Notes: generated by a model not told the origin, from the sequence alone. A DNA stretch of 64,000 nucleotides from Diphasiastrum complanatum (GCA_029204225.1 CM055096.1:77176828-77240827), one strand, 5' to 3'; positions 1 through 11,051 are shown, numbered from the stretch's first letter. Numbers and translations are program-made.

Positions 1-25
1 GTGAATGAAATGATTCCTCCATGTT

Positions 26-802
26 TCAAACTTTGAACGAAAAATTACAGCAACCAAACAATAAATGTGAGTGATGACCATTTGCTTGCTTGTCTCCTCC
101 AACTTTGTCCTTTCTTGATATGTCTCCACCATAAAACTCCACGAATGAGCCTCCATCTCCATCTTGGCACAAGATATCATCAAAACTTGATGACTTGGCC
201 ATGAATGAGTGACATAATGAACCTCCATTAGCTTCATTTCCATCAGCAAAAGCAGCCAAGAATGCTAGTACAACTCCAACAATAAGATATTGCAAGACAA
301 TGTAGCTAGTTTGTCCATATCTTGACAATTTGCACACATTCACATGAAATAGCTCAAACATGAGATAGAACACGTAAAGTAAACTTGAACAACACTTCAT
401 TGCTGCTTCTTTGATCTTATTTGATTCTTCAACAAGCTGCAAAAACAGATCCATAACATCTTAGCCAATTACCTCTCCTTTGATGCTCTTGACTAGCTCC
501 AAATTGCCAACTTCCTTTTTGCCTTGTTGAAGCCCTTTGAGACCAACCTCTTGATCTTCCTCTTGACCATCAAAGTCATTGAGCAAACTTTTTTTTCCAG
601 ATCCATTACTTGCTTTTCCAAAATGAAAACCATGAGAACCAATATCCACTTGCATAGCATCATCTACACAAGAAAAATTCTCCAAAACATGTGAGTAAAG
701 CAAAGTGAGTCGCTTCCACTTGCTTACCTTTCTTTTGATCATCAAAGATATCAAAGATATGAATATCTTCAGACCTGAACCTCTGTTAATACTCCCTCTC
801 AA
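26..802 (-). pseudogene. Unrecognised frames downstream of the D RT-like region
   Basis: Two adjoining frames, 461-802 and 26-454, follow the RT-like frame. The second has a hydrophobic stretch near its residues 54-69. A short piece ending in HFALLT recalls the linker that precedes Copia RT, but no RNase H motif (DxD, SSxEAEY, CDNxSA) can be found. They are probably eroded 3' pol or untranslated sequence of element D, and I assign no function. Confidence 0.25.
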
Positions 803-1763
803 ACATATGATCTAGATCCAACAAGATCTCATCAATGCTTGATCTCGAATTTCCACAAAGGTTAGTGAAAACAATGTCACCATCATAAATCAAAAGATAG
901 ATTCCAAACTTTCCATCCAACATGAAGTAGAGTAGGTGAAGATGAGCATCAAACCTAAGAATTCCAGCCCTCTTGAGTCCATAACAAACCTCAATAAGCT
1001 CACCAATGAGATCTCCCTTGCCTTGAAGAAATTGCCTCTCGATTTGTTCCATGTAGTCTTCTCCAACCAACCTTTTGTCATCTCGATCATGAGTGATCAA
1101 TTCACAATCATAGAATCCTTTGAGTTGATGAAGAGATGTGAGATCCATGCCTTGGATCTTCCCAAGAAACAATCTTCCATTGCTCTTTCCTTCATAAGAC
1201 TCCCTCTTAATGATTGCATCATAAGAAGTAGGAACCTCAAAAACATTAGAAGCCATGAAAAAAATGATTAGTACCTTCAACATAAGAATGATTGAAGTAC
1301 TCTCTTTTTTCAAACAAGAACTTCTACTCAATGTTTTAGGTAATGACTCATATGATAATGATTCTTCCTCACTATCATTCTCAATTACATCTTTCAAAGT
1401 ACATCCTACTTTGAACTCTTGACTTGTGACTATCTCCCCCACCAAGTCTCTTGATAGAACCATTTGATATACTCTCTTTATGAAGACATGTGACTCCACT
1501 TGCTGCAAAAATGACTTTCTTGGACTCATCACAAAAGAATGTAGAAGAACCACCTCCTTCATGAATGCACCTAGCAACATCTTTTGACATATGATCAAAG
1601 AAATCATTAACAACAATCTTTTCCAAGGAAAAACCTTCACTTCCATTGATGAAGTTAGCTCTTTCCTTACCTTTTGCATGCTTGCACTTTCCATGAAGAA
1701 CCATTGAAACACCATCATTATCCTCAAGACTAGCCAAGTTAGCACAAAGATGAACATCTCCAA
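786..1763 (-). pseudogene. Diverged Copia pol frame with RT-like motifs
   Basis: An open frame of about 325 residues. Its C-terminal third parallels the Copia reverse transcriptase: EDYMEQIE recalls the usual VYMEQPEGF, VCYGLKRA recalls LYGLKQAP, and LLIYDGDIVFTN lines up with the catalytic LLYVDDIILTG box. At that box YVDD reads YDGD, so the first catalytic aspartate is glycine and the enzyme would be dead. The N-terminal two thirds, around residues 1-190, match nothing I recognise. Retention of an open frame despite heavy divergence is unusual beside the stop-riddled neighbours. It could also be a chance-open decayed frame. The assignment to Copia rests on the order of weak motifs and on its position downstream of D gag-protease. 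Confidence 0.4.
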
Positions 1764-1775
1764 GAAGCATATTAG

Positions 1776-2028
1776 AGTTAAGAAAACAGTTTAAACACCC
1801 GACCGAATCAATCACCACAGCACAACATCAAGTGCAACAAGACAAGACAACCGAATAGCTCACCTCAAACTGTATATTCAACTGATAAGTAATTACAAAG
1901 ATAAAATTGCTTAAAAAGCACTCAAAGGGCTCGTAAAAGAAAGACGGCCTGATAATTCTAGAACTAAGCACACGTGGTGCCGTCGAAATAAGAAAGCACT
2001 ATATAAGTTGATCATTGCTATTTTAACT
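1776..2028 (-). repeat. 3' LTR of element A
   Basis: Matches 7423-7675 along its whole 253 bp with about 12 substitutions. Read on the minus strand it starts AGTTAAAATAG and ends TTTTCTTAACT, giving the short inverted terminus AGTTAA/TTAACT. A TATA-like CTTATATAG lies only about 20 bp from its 5' end, so U3 would be very short. It also holds CACACGTGG, a G-box core. Confidence 0.92.
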
Positions 2029-2041
2029 CTCTCCCTCAATG
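2029..2041 (-). other. Polypurine tract of element A
   Basis: On the minus strand the purine-rich CATTGAGGGAGAG lies immediately before the 3' LTR, where the plus-strand primer of reverse transcription is expected. It fixes the LTR boundary at 2028. Confidence 0.8.
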
Positions 2042-2111
2042 ATCAACGTCTCTCTTTATTTTAGAGTTTACTCTATTCATGGAACATACCTCCATGACAA
2101 GTAAAGGCTTT

Positions 2112-2670
2112 TTACATAACCAGATCTAAGCCAAGTTTGGCTCTAAAAGTCTCAAACTTTTCTTTACTTAAAGCTTTCGTAAATATATCAGCAACTTGTA
2201 ACAACGTAGAATAGTGTACAATACTTATATCTTCAGATTGTAGTTTCTCATGCACAAAGTGATATTTTACCTCAATATGTTTTGTCCTTGCATGAAAGAC
2301 ATGATTCTTAGCCAATTGTATTCCACTTTGACTGTCACATAAAAAAAACAGTAGGATTTACTTACTTCATGCCAATCTCACATAACAATTTTCATAGCCA
2401 AACAGATTCCTGGGTAGCAGAACTTAACGCTTTATATTAGGCTTCTATAGAAGAAAGAGAAATAGTATCTTGTTTCTTGCTAGACCATGAAAAACAACCG
2501 CTACCAAAATTGAAGGCATAACCTGTTGTTGACTTTCTATCATCTATACTTTCTGCCCAATCAACGTCAACATAACCCTGCAACTTAGGTAAAACATTTT
2601 TTCTTTTGTAGATTAAGCCAAGGTTAGGTGTACCTTTCACATACCTCAAATCTTTTTTGCAGCTTTCCAA
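2112..2670 (-). pseudogene. RH: Element A RNase H, broken
   Basis: Two frames carry the Copia RNase H: YVDVDWAESIDDRKSTTGY and KKQDTISLSSIEA (2437-2670), then ARTKHIEVKYHFVHEKL and ADIFTKALSKEKF (2112-2315). The glutamate pair of the usual SSCEAEY is partly kept, but the CDNQSA segment lies in the damaged gap at 2316-2436. It ends close to the polypurine tract, as expected. Confidence 0.85.
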
Positions 2671-2710
2671 TGGTCCATAGTGGGTGATGACATGAATTGG
2701 CTAATCAAAC

Positions 2711-3752
2711 TTACAGCATAGCAATATCAGGACGTGTAGTCGTAAGATATATCAAACTCCCAACTAGCTGACAAAATAGAGTAGCATCAACATGTGCACT
2801 ATCATAGATACGAGATAATTTTTTACCAGCTTCGCAAGGGATGATGGAAGGTTTGCACTCTGTCATGTGAAATCTCTCCAATATCTCGCCCACATACTTG
2901 TTTTGACATAACCTGATATCACTGCCAGTTTGCCATACTTCGACACCCAAGCAGTAGTGCATAAGATCTAAATTTGTCATCTCAAACTGCTTGCATAAGT
3001 TGGTTTTGATAGAACGAGTGAGATTCTCATCATTGCCCGTGATAATAATATCATCAACGTAAAGTACAATCAAGGCAATGTTATCTTCGTTTATAGGAAC
3101 ATAAAGATTTTGATCCGAATTTGTTCTTACAAACCCATGAGAAAGAAAGTAATTGTCAATGCATCCATACCATGCGCGTGGCGCTTGCTTAAGGCCATAA
3201 AGTGCTTTGCGTAGTTTACATACCTTATGTTCTTGCCCTTTTGCCATGAAGCCCTACGGTTGGACCATGTAAACTTCTTCCTCTAAGTCACCATTCAAAA
3301 ATGCCGAATTTGATGGATCTTTCACCCAAAATGAGATGCTAGGGCAATGATAAGGCATAGCGTAGTCCACTTAGCCACTAGAGCAAATGTCTCTTCATAG
3401 TCAATTCCTTACCCTTCACTACTAGGCGTGCCTTATGCTTTGTTATCGTGCCATCCACATGAATCTTTGTTCTAAACACCCATTTGTTGTCAATGGGTTT
3501 CTTTCCAAGTGGTAGATCAACCAACTCCCATGTATCATGCTTGTGGATGGATTCTATCTCCTCTTCCATTGCCCCTTGCCACTCTTTGTGATTTTTTGCC
3601 TCATCAAAGGTTGATGGCTCTCGACACTTCAAAATGTCACTCATTAGGGCATAGTTCAGATGATAACGATCAGGAGACTTCCTTTTCCGCGTTGATCTTC
3701 TCACTTCTCCTTGTGTGCTAGATCCTAGTTGATTTAGCTTTGCGTCCTTCAT
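2711..3752 (-). pseudogene. RT: Element A reverse transcriptase, broken
   Basis: The N-terminal part (3378-3752) has the RRSTRKRKSPDRY linker and WQGAMEEEIESI, TWELVDLPLGKKPI and KARLVVKGK motifs of Copia RT. After a frame break and lost sequence near 3250-3378, the second frame (2711-3247) has CKLRKALYGLKQAPRAWY, the catalytic box LIVLYVDDIIITG with YVDD intact, and GSLIYLTTTRPDIA near its end. The catalytic residues of the palm survive but the protein is split. Confidence 0.88.
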
Positions 3753-3854
3753 GATCTTATCATACCATTTTGGTATCTTAGATTCAGGTGATACACTTCC
3801 AAGGAGTGTCTAAGTAATGTCTCTTACTTCCAACTGGTTTCTCCTTTATTGCTC

Positions 3855-5256
3855 CTATTGACAAGTACCTCCCCCTAGGCTCTTGAATGGGTGGTGTCCT
3901 TTCATACTCGCCCTCTTGACTCTCATCTTCACGTGCATCATCTTGTGGAGCGTCTTCTTCATCTTCTTCTTCAAAATTGTGGAAAGTCTTTTCATGCTTT
4001 TACCACTTGCATGGTCTTCATCTTCGTATCTATGCGTCTCATCAAAGATCACATCTTTACTTATGTGAATCTTGTTCATTAGAGGATCAGAACACATGTA
4101 CACCTTCATCCTCTCGTCATAACCGACAAAGATACACTTGATTGCTTTGGCATCAAGTTTCTTTTGCTGTTTCTTTGGCACATGTACATAGGCCTTACAT
4201 CCAATGACACGAAACTTGTCGATTTTTGGCTTTATTCTTGTAAATGCTTCTTCGGGAGTCACATTTGGAACCGCAACTGTAGGACTCCTGTTTTGCAAGA
4301 ACGTTGCCGCACTGCACGCTTCCGACCAAAGTGAATCGGTCAAGCCCATTTGCTTCATCATGGAGCGTGCACTCTCCATAATAGTCATGTTTTTCCTTTC
4401 AGCTACACCAATACTATGCGGCGTGTGTGACTATGTGAATTGTCTTTTGATGCCATGTTCCTTGCAAAAGTCCTCAAAATCATCATTTGTATTTGCCCCC
4501 TCTATCAGATCTTAGCACTTTGATGCGTGCATCTAGTTGGTTCTCTACCAAAGTCTTGAACTCCTTGAAGTGGGCAAAAGCGTCAGATTTCTTCTTCAAG
4601 AAATAAATCCATGTCCTCCTAGAGTAATCATCTATGAAAGTCATAAAATAATATGCTTTCCCCAACGACATGGTCTTCATTGGGCCGCACATGTTGATGT
4701 GAATAAGTTCCAGCGATTTCTTAGCTCTTGCAACTCCACCTTTCTTGAATGTCTCCCTGTGATGCTTTTCCATGACGCATCCTTCACATATTGCATGATG
4801 ATCATCCTGCAATGCCGGTAACCCTATTACCATCTTCAGCTTCGCCATCAATCTCAAGCTCCCATAGTTCAAATGAACAAGTCTTCTATGCCGCAACTCA
4901 GATTGAGATGTTGTTGAGATAGCCAAACCATATTCTCCTGGTCTTGCAGCATCCAATTTATAAAGGCCACAATTACTATCTCTATAACCTTTCGTCACCA
5001 CTTTATGATTGTGCCTCATATCCCTCATAAGGCATCCATCCTTGACAAATTCAACCTTAAGATGTTGATTATACTCCAACAGAAAGAAAACTCTTTTTGA
5101 GTCTAGGAACATAAAGCACATTAGGGATGTTCTCGATTTTACCATCAGGAAACTGCACAAGTACATTGCCCACACCCTGTATTTGGCATTTCTCCCCAGT
5201 GGTTTGAGTGACCTTATCTCCATCATGGATTGGTGAGAATTTCTCAAACCAATCAT
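3855..5256 (-). pseudogene. INT: Element A integrase region, broken
   Basis: Two frames (4483-5256 and 3855-4388) cover the Copia integrase. The pre-integrase zinc region is present (LRHRRLVHLNYGSLR, later CEGCVMEKHH). The first catalytic aspartate, usually in HTDxCGPM, is replaced: IHINMCGPM. The second, LRSDRGGKY, is kept but the following glutamate of GGEY is lysine. The segment after the frame change keeps SLWSEACSAATFLQNRSP and the C-terminal FVGYDERMKVY and ISKDVIFDE motifs, followed by an acidic/basic linker. A frame break, plus the lost aspartate, make it non-functional. Confidence 0.85.
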
Positions 5257-6195
5257 GTTTCCCGGTCATCTGCCTTGTGGCGCCTAAATCTATGAACCAT
5301 CCGGCACCATCATCAACCTGGGATGCCAATGCCGATGAGAAGACACTTGTCTCGTCATCTTCTCCATCATCTTCTACAATGTTGCCTTGTTGAGTCACTT
5401 TTCTCGTCTTTATGTCCGCTTTCTTCTTGTAACACTCACGTGCCCAATGACCCGGTTTGTGGCAATAGTAACATTTGTCTTTCTTCTTCTTTTTCTCTTT
5501 TGATGACGACTCTCCCTCGTCATCCTTAGATTTCTTGGGAATCCTCTTCCATCCTTTCTGCTTGCCTTTAGCAAGCAAGGCTTGATCCTCTTGTGGGGTT
5601 TGCCTTGACTTCACCACTTCGCGACGTGCTCTTCCTGCAACATGATTCTGTGGAAGTTTTCAAAAGTAGGCAATCTCTCCCTCGAAGCAATGCCGCTCAC
5701 AAACATCTGTAGCCCTTCTGAGATACCGCTCATTGTGGTATGTACCAATTCAACGTCCCTAATTGGTTCTCCAATTGCCACAAGTTGATCTCTCAGCTCC
5801 TTTATCCCGGTGAAGAAAGGTCCCACTGATTCACTTTCTTCCATCCTTACTGCGTTCAATCTCGACTTCAAGAACATGGCCCGAGCTGGATTGCAAGTTT
5901 GAAATTGCATTCTCAAAGCTTTCCAAGCTCCCTTAGCCGTCGTGGCATCACTTATATGAGCGATCACATGGTCTTTCACTGAAAGATTGATCAAGGACAA
6001 TGCTCTCTGCGCCTTTTTATCAAAGGCCCTCATATTACCTGGAGTGGTATTTGGCCGGACTTCAATAACTGCCACGATCTCTCATAACTCTTTCTCCACC
6101 AAAATGCTCTTCATTTTGAATTTCTAGATGTTGTAGTTAGAAGCCCCATCAAGTTTGCTTGCATCGTCCAAAATTGCCTCATTGATGTTTGCCAT
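5069..6195 (-). pseudogene. gag-PR: Element A gag and protease, broken
   Basis: Gag starts at the ATG ending at 6195 and reads toward lower coordinates. Two early stops follow within about 40 codons, both where Copia gag normally has tryptophan (TGG changed to TAG and TGA). The rest of gag is open to 5611, then the frame shifts. The second frame (5069-5617) carries a lysine-rich segment, a zinc knuckle CYYCHKPGHWAREC at about 5432-5473 (all CCHC ligands present), and the protease motif DLGATRQMT near 5290, where the usual DSG is DLG. Gag would form the particle and protease would cleave the polyprotein. Neither can be made intact from this copy. Confidence 0.88.
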
Positions 6196-7410
6196 TTCCA
6201 AACTGCTTGAAACTCCACTATAGACTATAAAGTGTATGCCGAAGCCAACCGTGATGTCAGAAAATAAAAATAATGACCTACAATTTTTGGCTTACCAGGC
6301 CACCCGCTGCTCTTTCGCCAAATTGAAAGCCAAACTGGCGTTGCTTTCCGAAATGCTTCTCGTCACCAACTCCCAGCTCCTTGCCCAATGGAATGGTGAA
6401 ATTACTCTTGGCGCATTTTGAACACTTTCTCTGCGGCAATCACTCTGTTCTGGTGTACCGTACTTGCAGGTACAGTCAGAGTGCCCTTTGTTTGGAGGCT
6501 ATAGCCTTTCATTTGGCCAAAATAGGCTAAAGGAGGTGAAAATAAGGGCAATTTGGGTTTTTGAACTGTTTCTTCAGTGTGAAGAAACTTCACCTTTCAA
6601 AAAACTTGGGACCCAACAATTTTTTCACTTTGAAAATTTTTAATGAAAAGAAGGGTGCCTTTGCCCTTCAATTCTTCAAAACCCTTTTAAAGCCTATCTG
6701 AGGGTGGTCCTCCATCCTGTGGCCCACGTTTCTCCCTGAGAACTTCATCTTGGCCATTGATTTTATTGGAGGCTTATTTGAAGGTTGCTAATAGTCTTGA
6801 GCGCCGAAGGTAGCTCTTCCAGACGCTAAACACCTCCACGCACTACGGCTTCTCTCCGATTCACTACGCGCGAGCCTCCATGCGACCTCTCCTCTCTCCA
6901 CGGCTATGGAGCTTACAAAGGGTTTAGGAAAAAACCCACGACCAACTTTTCAAGCTTTCCTCCAGCTCTCCACAGCAGTCAGCGGCTGTCTAGACCCTCT
7001 TCAAGCTTTTACAGCATTGAAAAACCTTGTAAATGGAGAAAGATCTTCAATTTTTCCTTCTGAAACCCCAGCCATGAAAGAAGAAAGACTTCTTGAGCTA
7101 TGCTCAGGTTTTCTCTGAGCCACTTTTTGCAGCCTTCTACTGCACTCAGGTTGCCCTACAGTCAGCCATCACCTGCCTCAAACATATCTTCAATTGGCTT
7201 CAAATTGAATCCACAGTAGGCAACCTTTGTACGGAGTATAATGCTTCTGTTTAGCTTCTCGTTTCAGCCAACAATCCCCTACCTCTGAATCTTCTTACAG
7301 TTTTGAGCTATTCCACGAATCTCCACAGACTCGATTTTGTGCTTCCTAGCCAACAAACCGTCATGAATTCGCAGCTCTCTGTTCTTGTCCGATGATTCTA
7401 GCCACCAAGG
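6196..7410 (-). other. Long leader of element A
   Basis: The 1.2 kb between primer-binding site and gag is long for Copia. Around 6790-7130 base composition is richer in G+C than the rest of A. On the plus strand a pyrimidine-rich stretch precedes an ATG at 6906 opening a 70-residue frame. No recognisable domain is present on either strand. It may be captured host sequence or simply leader. Confidence 0.5.
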
Positions 7411-7422
7411 GCTCTGATACCA
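7411..7422 (-). other. Primer-binding site of element A
   Basis: On the minus strand it reads TGGTATCAGAGC, complementary to the 3' end of plant initiator Met-tRNA, and it abuts the LTR with no spacer. This fixes the LTR end at 7423. Confidence 0.9.
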
Positions 7423-7675
7423 AGTTAAGAAAACAATTTAAACACCCAACCGAATCAATCACCATAACACAACATCAAGTGCAACAAGACAAGACAACCG
7501 AATAGCTCACCTCAAACTGTATATTCAACTGATAAGTAAGTACAAAGATAAAGTTGCTCAAAAAGCACTCAAAGGGCTCGTAAAAGAAAGACGGACCGAT
7601 AATTCTAGAACTAAGCACATGTGGTGCCGTCGAAATAAGAAAGCACTGTATAAGTCGATCATTGCTATTTTAACT
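7423..7675 (-). repeat. 5' LTR of element A
   Basis: The partner of 1776-2028, followed on the minus strand directly by the primer-binding site at 7411-7422. The TATA-like box here is CTTATACAG and the G-box core is changed to CACATGTGG, both single transitions relative to the 3' LTR. Confidence 0.92.
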
Positions 7676-8629
7676 ATCAGATCTCGACCTAGATCTAGCA
7701 TAAGGAAGCTTTTAAGACTTTGCATAAGATCCACCAATCTTATTGATGCTAAAAGGTAACTTTTGAAAGTTGAGACCAATCTCCTTTTCCATTCCATGCT
7801 TTTTATTAACCATAACAAAAGCATCAAGCTTGAAAAGTCTACCTTGTCTATTGCCCCTAGCAACCAAGATTTCTTCCTTTGTAATGAAACAAGCATCCCC
7901 ACCAAACTTTACCATGTATCCGTTCTCTATCATTTGACCAACACTTAGCAATATCTTTGAAAGTGAAGGAATGTAAAGAACACCATCAAGTCTTGCTTTT
8001 CTATTAGTAAAGAGACAAATAGGAATTGAACCAATACCTTCAATCACACACTCACCACCATTGGCCATGTGAATTGCTTTCTTGGCTCCATCATAAGAGA
8101 CCAAAGAAGTAAAGAACTCCTTGTGACTAGTCATGTGTGAACTAGCTCCACTATCAATCCACCATGAATCTTTGTCACCTTCACTTGATATTGGACTTGA
8201 AGAACACATCAAAAGAGAATCATCACCACCTAGATCCTCATCATTAGTAGTAAAGTTGATTTGCTTGCTACCTTCATCTCTTTGCTTCTTCAAACATTCA
8301 TTAGCAAAATGCCCTTTGATTCCACAATAAAAGTATTTTAACTTAGACTTATCTTTCTTTTTGCCAAAAGAAGAAGTCTCATGTTGATCTTGCCCTTTAG
8401 ACCACTTGCCTTTGCCTTTGCCCTTGAACTTGCCTTTGATGAACATAGCCTCCTCTTTATAATGAGATGTCGATGTAGATCCACCTCCTCTTGATTGAAG
8501 CCTATACTCCTCATTCACCAAAATCTCTTGCAAATCCACAATACTTGGCAAAGTCTTTCCAAGATCCAAGAAGAGGATCTTCACACACCAAAATCTAAAA
8601 AGAGCCAAGAAGAATGTCAAGCAACCCAC
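7676..8629 (-). pseudogene. gag-PR: Element D gag C-terminus and protease
   Basis: An open frame of about 300 residues that begins inside gag (QEILVNEEYRLQSR, lysine/glycine-rich segment) and runs through the nucleocapsid into protease. The zinc knuckle reads YFYCGIKGHFANEC, so the first cysteine is tyrosine. The protease active site WWIDSGASSHMT is intact and is followed by ECVIEGIGSIP, VLYIPSLSKILLSVGQM and GRLFKLDA. Where pre-integrase would begin, the sequence becomes unlike Copia and is cut by the insertion of element A at 7675. Gag upstream of about 8595 is missing, so the copy is 5'-truncated. Confidence 0.85.
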
Positions 8630-9519
8630 CCCTCATCGAAGCCATTCCATTTTCAGATCCAAAGCCAAAATTGACGACCTTAGTAGGCATACTGATCTAC
8701 CTTGTACCAGATCGGCGAGTTATAAGTTTATTACTCGTCTCTCTATTACTCATGCTCAGTATAACTCACCATCTTCTCCTCATTACTCGTCACTTTCATA
8801 GATCTTTCTGATCATCAATTAGGACAAGTAGACAGCTCAATGAGTTATAAGCCTATTACTTGCCCTGTATAACTCGCCATCAGAGAAAATCTAACTTTTT
8901 AAGATCTTTTGACAATGTAGTGTTGGTTAGGCACCGATTGAAATATCTTAACAGGTCTTGCGAGCTGTCATTTTCGTAGGCTCTACATGCTTGGGTGTAG
9001 ATTTGTAGGAATCATCGCGGATCTCCCCTTGTCATCAAACCTCGGAAGGTTGATCTTAGAAAAGTTCTGGATTGCGTGGGGTACAAACAACCTATGATTG
9101 TCCATGGGGGTGGATCTATGTCAACGGGTTCAAGTAATATTTCGATCGGTACGTTGACGAATTCCTTGAGTTCAGAAAGATCCAGGGTGGATAATCTCCT
9201 ACCAGATCTCAGATGCATACAACAGAACGGAAAATAAGACTATTTTTGGTATTTTTGTTCTGTATGTTTTAAGTCTTTTTCTCGTTATTTTTCCTCAAAT
9301 AATTTTTGTAGATCTTTTCAGCGTATGGGTGATCAGATGATGGACTTAATTGATGATTAGACTAATGCGATAATGAACCTTAGATTGGGATCAAAATAAA
9401 AGTCAGATGGATGTGAAGCGGTGTAAATGCAAATCCAAAAGACAAACGAGAAAAATGAAAATAACAGAAAAATACAGATGGGTTCTACTTCAATCTTGAG
9501 CAGAATGAAAGAGATGACT
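8630..9519. other. No gene recognised
   Basis: Between D and the Gypsy fragment. A plus-strand stretch near 9320-9400 (MGDQMMDLIDD) could be a decayed Gypsy gag start, but stops interrupt it. I see no LTR, PBS or conserved motif. Confidence 0.4.
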
Positions 9520-9800
9520 AGAACATCTTACAGGCTGACTTCATCACACGATTCAAAATCACCCACTTCCTTTCCGATCCATTCCTGCAACTTGGACGAA
9601 TCCGTATGGATAAGAAAAACGAGTCCCTGCACAATTTTATTGAACGGATCAAGAGATTGCGTGGTGGATGCGACCTTGATAGCATCACAAACCATAGTGT
9701 CATGGCATGATTACCCAAGAGAATCAGTAGCAAATGAAGTGAAGAGACAAATACATATCTTTTCAAGCAGCCTGCGCTGATGCCATTAAGAGAGTCAATG
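9520..9800 (+). pseudogene. gag: Ty3/Gypsy gag fragment
   Basis: In one frame the text FITRFKITHFLSDPFLQ, then NESLHNFIERIKRL, resembles the retrotransposon gag segment in which a conserved 'ESLxxFIxRFKxL' follows a loop. Frames are disrupted after 9710. No zinc knuckle or protease follows before the RT starts at about 9860, so an internal deletion is likely. Confidence 0.5.
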
Positions 9801-9859
9801 ATAGTGAGCAATAACCAAAGCCGAAGGACGTATCGCTAGATGTTGTGGTTCACACCATT

Positions 9860-10950
9860 CCATTGGTTGATGGTGCAAAACCTGCAATTAGTAGGCTGTT
9901 GTACGGATCTAATCCACACTACGCCCAGCTGATCCAAAAAGAACTAAAGAAGCTTCTAGACGTAGGATTCATCTACGAGATGGAACACACTGATCTATCA
10001 TGGTAGTACATAAGAAAAATGAAAAACTTAGAATTTATGTGGACTACAAGAAGCTGATGTCATAACCAACAAGGACCATTTTCCTTTATCATTCACGGAG
10101 ATAATAGCCAGAGCAGAAGCCTATACTTTTCTAGATGGGTTTAGTGGCTATAACCAAGTGCAGATAGTCCTAAAATATCAACACAAACATCCTCCATGGA
10201 GTGGGGAACGTATGCCTATCGAGTGATGCCATTTGGATTGTGCAACGCTCCTAGCACCTTCTAATGAGTGATGAGCCGTGCCTTCAAGGACTTTCTTCGA
10301 AAGTTTCTCAAAAAATTTATGGACGACTTGTGTGTCCACCCCCCTAGAGCCCAAGTTCTAGCTTGCTTAGAGAAAGTGTTCATCCAGTGTTGATTATTCG
10401 ACATATCCCTAAACCCGACCAAATGCCAATTTTTGGTCACGCACAACATAATGCTAGGCCACGTAGTTTCGAGGCATGGTATTGCCATTGACGTCGACAA
10501 GATCTGCGTAATACTTGCTTTGTCTGAGCTAGGAATTGTACGTGAAGTATACACATTTATGGGGCATTGCAATTATTATCGAAGGTTTGTCTTGAATATT
10601 GCTAAGCTAGCCCGTTTGATCTACTGACCATCCAATTCGAATGGACAGTTGAAGCCACTGAGGCTTTCCATAAACTCAAGAAGGCCTTAGTTACTGCACC
10701 AATCCTTCGACCCCCTATATGGACCATAGAATTCCACGTCCATACAGAAGCCTCTAAGTATGCCATAAGGAGTGCTCTGACATAGACTGGGGAGTACAAG
10801 AAGGATTACACAATTTATTTCGCCAGTAGGCAGTTGATTCTCGTGGAAATGAATGACACAACCATCAAATGAGAAGCACTAGCCATGGTATAGAGCGTGA
10901 AAAAATTCTACCATTTTATGCTAGCCAATCCATTTGTCTTCTTCATAGAT
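9860..10950 (+). pseudogene. RT-RH: Ty3/Gypsy reverse transcriptase and RNase H fragment
   Basis: Motifs appear in Gypsy order with several frame changes: LIQKELKKLLDVGFIYE, then FLDGFSGYNQVQI, YRVMPFGLCNAPSTF (about 10213-10261), the catalytic box KFMDDLCV (10316-10327, both aspartates present), TKCQFLVTHNIMLGHVVS, FMGHCNYYRRF, and the RNase H segment FHVHTEASKYAIRSALT, IYFASRQLI, EALAMV and KFYHFMLA. Stops interrupt it at many places. It ends abruptly at the LTR remnant of B (10953), and integrase is absent. FMDD plus this context suggests a Tat/Athila-like lineage, but that is a guess. Confidence 0.85.
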
Positions 10951-10952
10951 CA

Positions 10953-11039
10953 TTGATAGATCCATTGATTAAGCAACCAGTAACTCTCTATGATTGTAAA
11001 GTACAATCACTATTGTCCTAAAAACTATAAAATTTATCA
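10953..11039 (+). repeat. Truncated 5' LTR of B
   Basis: 87 bp matching 20637-20723 with only a few substitutions and ending TCA just before the primer-binding site. The upstream ~780 bp of the LTR are missing. Confidence 0.85.
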
Positions 11040-11051
11040 TGGTATCATAGC
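11040..11051 (+). other. Primer-binding site of B
   Basis: TGGTATCATAGC, one change from the Met-tRNA complement TGGTATCAGAGC, directly after the LTR end. Confidence 0.85.

Larger units (their letters stand above)
1..1775 (-). mobile_element. Copia element D, 3' half of internal region
   Basis: This is the downstream part of a minus-strand Copia element whose gag-protease half lies at 7676-8629. Element A sits between the halves, flanked by ATTAG (1771-1775) and ATCAG (7676-7680), a 5-bp target duplication with one mismatch. The frames are long and mostly open but do not show clean integrase, reverse transcriptase or RNase H; only a faint RT signature is visible at 786-1250. D's own 3' LTR is not visible and would lie left of the window. 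Confidence 0.6.
1776..7675 (-). mobile_element. Copia retrotransposon A, complete structure, decayed genes
   Basis: An element of 5,900 bp with two 253-bp LTRs, a Met-tRNA primer-binding site, gag, protease, integrase, RT, RNase H in Copia order and a polypurine tract, all on the minus strand. It inserted into element D (ATTAG/ATCAG flanks). Its LTRs differ at roughly 12 of 253 positions by my count, so it is an old insertion. At least five frame changes and several in-frame stops interrupt the polyprotein. The LTR termini are AG...CT rather than the usual TG...CA. Confidence 0.9.

Noticed and set aside
9427..9811. Overlapping 117-codon plus and 97-codon minus frames
   Set aside because: A third frame in the same place reads as Gypsy gag; these are shadows.
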